From JBPEXY01 sp052031065 (GTDB lineage Bacteria; Pseudomonadota; Gammaproteobacteria; Immundisolibacterales; Immundisolibacteraceae), in NCBI GenBank assembly GCA_052031065.1, contig JBPEXY010000166.1, forward strand, positions 1 through 64,000: DNA of 64,000 nt, written 5' to 3'. The notes under the pieces were generated by a model, which saw only the letters and a program-made list of their open reading frames with translations, was not told the DNA's origin and made no database searches. Below, in pieces: positions 59,811 to 64,000 of this stretch. Each line of letters begins with the position of its first letter. Position 1 is the stretch's first letter. The translations under genes and the position numbers were made by a program.

Positions 59811-61400
59811 TTGTCGAGCCTCTCAGAACGACTGCCAGTGGGCAGTCCACTTCCCTCGTCGGGCCAACTGCGGCTGCTCCTGCTGTTGCTGGTTGCGTGC
59901 CTGTTAGCCACCTATCTGTTCTTTCCCAGTCTGCAATGGCTGATTGGAGAATGGTCGCGCAAGGAGGAGTACAGCCACGGCATGATGATTCCGCTGGTGG
60001 CCGCTTATCTGGTCTGGCAACGACGCGGTCTGCTGGCTCGCAGCCGACAGCACAATAGCTGGCCGGGTCTGCTACTGCTGGTCTGTGGTCTTGGCGGACT
60101 GGTGCTGGGCCGCTATTCAACCCTGTTCATCATCTCTCACTACTCACTGCTACTGGTCATTACCGGGCTGGCCCTAAGCGCTTTTGGCTTGCGGATAACC
60201 CGTCACCTGCTGTTCCCCATCGCGCTGCTCGGGCTGGCAATTCCGCTACCCAACTTTCTTTATGGTCAGCTCTCTGCTCAGCTACAGCTCATCTCCTCGG
60301 CGCTCGGGGTTGAGGTGATTCGCGCCTGTAACATCAGCGTCTATCTTGAAGGCAACGTGATTGACCTTGGTGCCATGCAACTGCAGGTTGTCGAGGCCTG
60401 CAATGGTTTGCGTTATCTGTTTCCGCTGATGTCGGTGGCCTTTATCTGCGCCTATCTGTTCCATGCGCCGCTTTGGCAAAGGGTGCTGATTTTCCTTTCC
60501 AGCATTCCCATCACGGTGATCATGAACAGCCTGCGTATCGGCCTGATCGGCGTGACCGTAGAGTTCTGGGGTGTCGAAATGGCGGAAGGCTTCCTGCATG
60601 ATTTTGAGGGCTGGGCGGTTTTTATGGTCTGCACCGCACTGCTGCTGCTGGAGATCTGGCTATTCGCCCGTTTGCTACCACCCCGGCAGAAACTGCAGGA
60701 CTGTTTCGGCATCGACAGTGTGCCGATACCCCCCGACCATCTACTTCACTCCTGGCGTGTAACGCCTTCTCTCTACGCCGCCGTGGTCCTGCTGATCGGC
60801 GCAGCAGTGACCCTGTTCACCAACCCCACAGCGGATGAATACCGGCCCGAGCGACAGGAGTTTGTCACCTTTCCGATGTCATTTGCTGGATGGCGCGGAA
60901 CCCGGGAAACCATGTCTGAGGAAGTTCTCGACGCCCTCGACCTGGATGATTATCTGCTCGCAGATTACCGCTCACCGGTTGCTGCACCGATCAACCTGTA
61001 TGTCGCCTATTACGGCTCCCAGACCTCAGGGGAGTCGGCCCATTCGCCGCGCTCCTGTATTCCCGGCGGTGGCTGGCAAATCACCAGTCTCAGTCAGGTT
61101 GAACTTGACCCACAAACCCGCGCCAACCGCGTGGTCATCCAGAAAGGTGAACTACGTCAGCTAGTCTACTACTGGTTTGACCTGCACGGCCGTAACCTGA
61201 CCAATGAATACCTGATCAAGTGGTACCTGTTTCAGGACGGGCTGATGCTGAACCGCAGCGACGGCGCCCTGCTGCGACTAACGACCCCGATCCTCGCTGA
61301 GGACGGCGAACAGGAAGCAGACCGGCGGTTACGCGATTTCCACACGGAAATCGCAAAGCGCCTGCCGCCGTTCGTTCCCGCAGCAGAAGGCCATGAGTGA
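59811..61400 (+). CDS. xrtD: exosortase fused to EpsI domain (XrtD-like)
   Basis: A 529-residue fusion. Residues about 20-290 are an eight-TM exosortase with the putative catalytic Cys197 in VEACNGLRYL, Arg242 in MNSLRIGLIG and His263 in GFLHDFEGW. Residues about 310-529 form an EpsI/DUF3485 domain (FPMSFAGWRGTRE, VAYYGSQTSGESAHSPRSCI). The single-chain exosortase-EpsI architecture and the VPLPA-type substrate at 43074 fit exosortase D. It cleaves sorting signals in the inner membrane. The start is TTG 59811 or GTG 59838; neither has a strong ribosome site. Confidence 0.9.
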   Translation: MSSLSERLPVGSPLPSSGQLRLLLLLLVACLLATYLFFPSLQWLIGEWSRKEEYSHGMMIPLVAAYLVWQRRGLLARSRQHNSWPGLLLLVCGLGGLVLGRYSTLFIISHYSLLLVITGLALSAFGLRITRHLLFPIALLGLAIPLPNFLYGQLSAQLQLISSALGVEVIRACNISVYLEGNVIDLGAMQLQVVEACNGLRYLFPLMSVAFICAYLFHAPLWQRVLIFLSSIPITVIMNSLRIGLIGVTVEFWGVEMAEGFLHDFEGWAVFMVCTALLLLEIWLFARLLPPRQKLQDCFGIDSVPIPPDHLLHSWRVTPSLYAAVVLLIGAAVTLFTNPTADEYRPERQEFVTFPMSFAGWRGTRETMSEEVLDALDLDDYLLADYRSPVAAPINLYVAYYGSQTSGESAHSPRSCIPGGGWQITSLSQVELDPQTRANRVVIQKGELRQLVYYWFDLHGRNLTNEYLIKWYLFQDGLMLNRSDGALLRLTTPILAEDGEQEADRRLRDFHTEIAKRLPPFVPAAEGHE

Positions 61401-61490
61401 TCAGCGACGGACTCAACATTCGACGCTGGCTGGTGGTATCCACAGACTAACCGCACAAGGCTCACCAGAGCCATTCGGGCAGTTCGGTTA

Positions 61491-63089
61491 ATGGATCCAT
61501 TGCTGTTACTAGTCAGCTCCATGCTGATATCGGTGGCGCTGATACCGCCGCTGATCCGCATCGCACCACGCATCGGCCTGGTCGACCGCCCGGATCCGCG
61601 CAAAGTCCATCAACGCACCATGCCGCGGCTCGGCGGCATCGCCATCGCCTGCGGCGCGCTGATACCGCTGTTTGCAACCTTTGCCAGTAACTATGCGTTG
61701 CTGTCGATCCTGTTCGCAGCCTTGATCCTTGCGCTGGCCGGGGCCTGGGATGACCGGTCCGACCTCGACTACAAAATCAAGTTCGCTCTGCAAATCGCTG
61801 CTGCCGGAATCATCATCCATTGGGGCGGGACCGAAATTACCCGCCTGCCGTTTTTCGACCAGACCCCACTGCCTGGCTGGGTGAGTAAACCGTTAACACT
61901 GTTCGTGTTATTGGCGTCCACCAACGCAGTCAATCTTTCCGATGGACTCGATGGTCTCGCCGGCGGAATGGCGATTCTGGCGTTTGGCGTGGTGGCAATT
62001 CTGGCCATTGAATCGGGCCAACCGACGGAACTGCTGATGGCCATGGCGGTGATCGGCGGAATCGGCGGTTTTCTGCGCTACAACAACTACCCGGCACAAC
62101 TGTTCATGGGCGATGCGGGTAGCCAGTTTATTGGTCTCTGCCTGGGCGTCGTGGTTATCCAACTGACGTTCGGCGACGCCACCCCTTACTGTCCGGCGCT
62201 GGCGCTGTTTCTGCTTGGCCTGCCGCTGCTGGATACCGGACAGGTAATGCTACGGCGTATCAGTCAGGGTCGATCACCGTTTCACGCCGACCGGCAGCAC
62301 CTGCATCACCGGCTGCTGGACACCGGTCTCGACCATTACGAAGTGGTTACCCTGATGTATATCGGTCAGGGAGTCATGGTGTTCACCGGTTTTCTGGTCC
62401 GCTACCAGCACGACCTGATCAATCTTCTGATCTATACGACGACTGGTCTGGCATTAATTGCCACCGTGAGACTGCCCGGAATGGTCGCTATTCGCCAACG
62501 GCTGATCACCATCAAGCCGGTCGAACTGGTCCGCAACCACTCTCTGAGTGGCTGGATCAGGCGTGTACTGTTACTGATTCTCGGCAGTTATTTCATCTTC
62601 ATTCCGATATTCACCCGCGACGGAACTGTGGAACTGCTTGCGGTAGCGATCATCGGCCTCATTCTGCTGGTTGGTGGCTGTTTCTGGACCAATCACGACT
62701 GGATCGGACGACTGGCGATCTATCTCTGCGGGTCCGCTGTGGTCTATCTTGCGCAAAACTCAGCGCCACCGGGAACCCTGTTCCCGGCCATCGATAGCGC
62801 CTTCTACGCAGTGGTAGTGATGCTGGTTCTGGCAGGGCTACGCTACACCCGGCAGAAGGAGTTCGAACTCTCACCGTTCGATTTTCTGATCATCTCCTGC
62901 GCGCTTGCTGTACCGATGATTGCCGGCCCGCTGTTTGGCAACCCCAAACTCGGCCAGGCCATTGCCAACCTGGTGGTGATCTACTACGCGGTGGAGTTTG
63001 TGATCACTTCCGCCCGCAGCAAACGGGTTCTGCTTGGCTGGGCTGCGCTCAGTTTTATTGCTCTGGCAACACAACAACTAGCCGTGTAG
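61491..63089 (+). CDS. WecA-like undecaprenyl-phosphate sugar-1-phosphate transferase with C-terminal extension
   Basis: A 532-residue polytopic protein of the MraY/WecA family. The catalytic DD (87-88) lies in GAWDDRSDLD, the Mg site in NAVNLSDGLDGLAGG, FMGDAGSQF is present, and the cytoplasmic loop reads HADRQHLHHRLLD. It starts synthesis of the lipid-linked repeat unit, probably with GlcNAc-1-P. WecA is about 367 residues long. Here about 170 extra residues carry five or so further TM helices of unknown role. Confidence 0.9.
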   Translation: MDPLLLLVSSMLISVALIPPLIRIAPRIGLVDRPDPRKVHQRTMPRLGGIAIACGALIPLFATFASNYALLSILFAALILALAGAWDDRSDLDYKIKFALQIAAAGIIIHWGGTEITRLPFFDQTPLPGWVSKPLTLFVLLASTNAVNLSDGLDGLAGGMAILAFGVVAILAIESGQPTELLMAMAVIGGIGGFLRYNNYPAQLFMGDAGSQFIGLCLGVVVIQLTFGDATPYCPALALFLLGLPLLDTGQVMLRRISQGRSPFHADRQHLHHRLLDTGLDHYEVVTLMYIGQGVMVFTGFLVRYQHDLINLLIYTTTGLALIATVRLPGMVAIRQRLITIKPVELVRNHSLSGWIRRVLLLILGSYFIFIPIFTRDGTVELLAVAIIGLILLVGGCFWTNHDWIGRLAIYLCGSAVVYLAQNSAPPGTLFPAIDSAFYAVVVMLVLAGLRYTRQKEFELSPFDFLIISCALAVPMIAGPLFGNPKLGQAIANLVVIYYAVEFVITSARSKRVLLGWAALSFIALATQQLAV

Positions 63090-63206
63090 AACCCGCTTTG
63101 CCAGCAATCTGTCATCGCAACGTAACACAGCGGGCGTAGCCTTTCGGTCACTGACCGAGGAAACACTTTCCATCTGTAGCCCTGCCGTTCTCGTTTGCAG
63201 CCAATC

Positions 63207-63222
63207 CTGTAACCCAGCGTTA
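63207..63222 (+). promoter_or_regulatory. CTGTAAC motif, copy 3
   Basis: CTGTAACCC at 63207-63215 followed by AGCGTTA gives TAAC and GTTA arms five bases apart, only 24 bases before the TPR lipoprotein ATG. A related CGTAACAC is at 63121-63128. Compare copies at 42268 and 43827. Confidence 0.3.
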
Positions 63223-63230
63223 TCTCAATC

Positions 63231-64000
63231 ATGAAAAAGCCCAATCCACGCCCGGTTTATTTTCTAATGCTGATCGTCTCGCTGCTCACCGGTTGCAGCG
63301 GACCGGAAGATCGCGTTGCCCTGCATCTGTCCAAAGGCGATGCCTTTTACGCTGAACAGGACTTTCAGAAGGCCAGGGTGGAATTCAAGAATGTGCTGCA
63401 GATCGACCCCAACCATGTAGAAGGTCGTTTTCGCCTTGCGGAAACGCTGGAGAAACTGGGCGAGACCAGTAATGCAGTCAATCAGTACAAGAGCGTCATC
63501 GGGCTTCAGGGTGACCATGGTGGTGCGCTGCTGCGCATGGCCGAGCTTTACTTCGCCGCCAATCACCTCGAAGGTACTCGTGAACTGCTGACCAAAATTC
63601 CTCCCGGGGATGAACGCTCCAGCGCGCGCTACGAGTTTTTGCTGGCCGCCGTCGATGCCAGGGAGGACCGGCTTCAGCCAGCGCTGCAACGGGTCGAACA
63701 GCTACTCGCCTCGTACCCCACCGACGGCAATGCGACTCTGCTCGCGGCGTCGCTCTACGAAAAGGATCAGCGACCCGAGACCGCCGTCGCGCTGCTCCAG
63801 GATTTTCTCCGGCAACAGCCCGATCACCACCAGATCAGAGCCATCCTCTCCGGCTTGCTACTCAAACAAGGGGATACGCAAAGCGCTATTGACCATTACC
63901 GCCGCATCGTCGAAGCAAAACCCGAGGCCACAGATATTCGCATCACTCTGGCACGCCTCTATGCCGGTACTGAACAGGTTGCCGCCGCTGAAGCGTTGCT
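63231..64000 (+). CDS. TPR lipoprotein of the exosortase/EPS system (PrsT-like), N-terminal part
   Basis: The ATG at 63231 opens 256 residues to the right edge. It has a lipobox (LMLIVSLLTGCSG, Cys22) and then a run of TPR repeats, for example DAFYAEQDFQKARVEFKNVL followed by IDPNHVEGRFRLAETLEKLG. This start and its location next to exosortase genes match the PrsT family of PEP-CTERM/EPS loci, typically around 900 residues long. It is probably a periplasmic or outer-membrane scaffold for secretion. The stop lies outside the window. Confidence 0.88.
   Translation, partial: MKKPNPRPVYFLMLIVSLLTGCSGPEDRVALHLSKGDAFYAEQDFQKARVEFKNVLQIDPNHVEGRFRLAETLEKLGETSNAVNQYKSVIGLQGDHGGALLRMAELYFAANHLEGTRELLTKIPPGDERSSARYEFLLAAVDAREDRLQPALQRVEQLLASYPTDGNATLLAASLYEKDQRPETAVALLQDFLRQQPDHHQIRAILSGLLLKQGDTQSAIDHYRRIVEAKPEATDIRITLARLYAGTEQVAAAEAL

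Overview
The window is a gammaproteobacterial chromosome segment of roughly 57-58% G+C with dense, mostly operonic gene packing. I base the assignment on the conserved order gshB-tonB-yqgE-ruvX-pyrR-pyrB-pseudo-pyrC, the homodimeric-type aceE followed by a multi-lipoyl aceF, the very long PstC and PstA variants, and the gammaproteobacterial style of the phosphate porin and PhoBR. I cannot name a genus from sequence alone. No rRNA, tRNA, CRISPR array, transposase or prophage gene was seen.

Layout. (1) 1-13.2 kb is housekeeping: pyruvate dehydrogenase (aceE, partial aceF), active dihydroorotase pyrC, a GST-like protein, a Tas-like aldo/keto reductase, metY-type sulfhydrylase, an HPF-type ribosome factor, a small sulfotransferase, a CoA NUDIX hydrolase, a DUF1289 protein, glutathione reductase, a gamma-carbonic-anhydrase-like protein and two small membrane proteins. 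(2) 13.3-29.2 kb is a phosphate regulon: phoB-phoR, then an alginate-export-like outer-membrane protein, pstS, an OprP/OprO-like porin, pstC, pstA, pstB and phoU, all on the minus strand. A three-gene nitrate-type ABC transporter (nrtABC) sits in the middle on the opposite strand behind a sigma-54-like promoter. (3) 29.2-36.6 kb holds a dienelactone-hydrolase-like gene, a PyrK-like ferredoxin reductase, a catalytically degenerate dihydroorotase, pyrB, pyrR, ruvX, yqgE, tonB and gshB. (4) 36.9-42.2 kb is a five-gene plus-strand operon: an ExbB/TolQ proton channel fused to an extracytoplasmic DUF2341/LamG-like sensor, an ExbD, a short TonB-like protein, a large porin-like barrel and a periplasmic coiled-coil protein. 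This looks like a dedicated energised envelope machine. (5) 42.4-64 kb is an exosortase/exopolysaccharide island. It has two sorting-signal proteins (one VPEP type, one VPLPA type), export and assembly genes (SLBB protein, EpsL-like barrel, GumC/Wzz-like protein, BY-kinase-like ATPase), acyl-, glycosyl- and sulfotransferases, a glycosidase-like lipoprotein, Wzy- and Wzx-type proteins, a bi-domain dehydrogenase, a heparinase-family protein, a WecG/TagA transferase, an exosortase fused to EpsI, a WecA-like initiating transferase and a truncated PrsT-like TPR lipoprotein.

How the parts fit. PhoBR probably drives pst and porin expression through a PhoB-box array in front of pstS with an 11-bp period. 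The pyr operon pairs ATCase with an inactive DHOase-like partner, while the true pyrC lies 27 kb away. The last 21 kb encode a complete-looking Wzx/Wzy-type pathway for a possibly sulfated or acylated polysaccharide, co-inherited with the exosortase that sorts the VPLPA/PEP-CTERM proteins. The most promising little-described systems are the ExbB-fusion operon and the exosortase island with its recurring upstream CTGTAAC motif.
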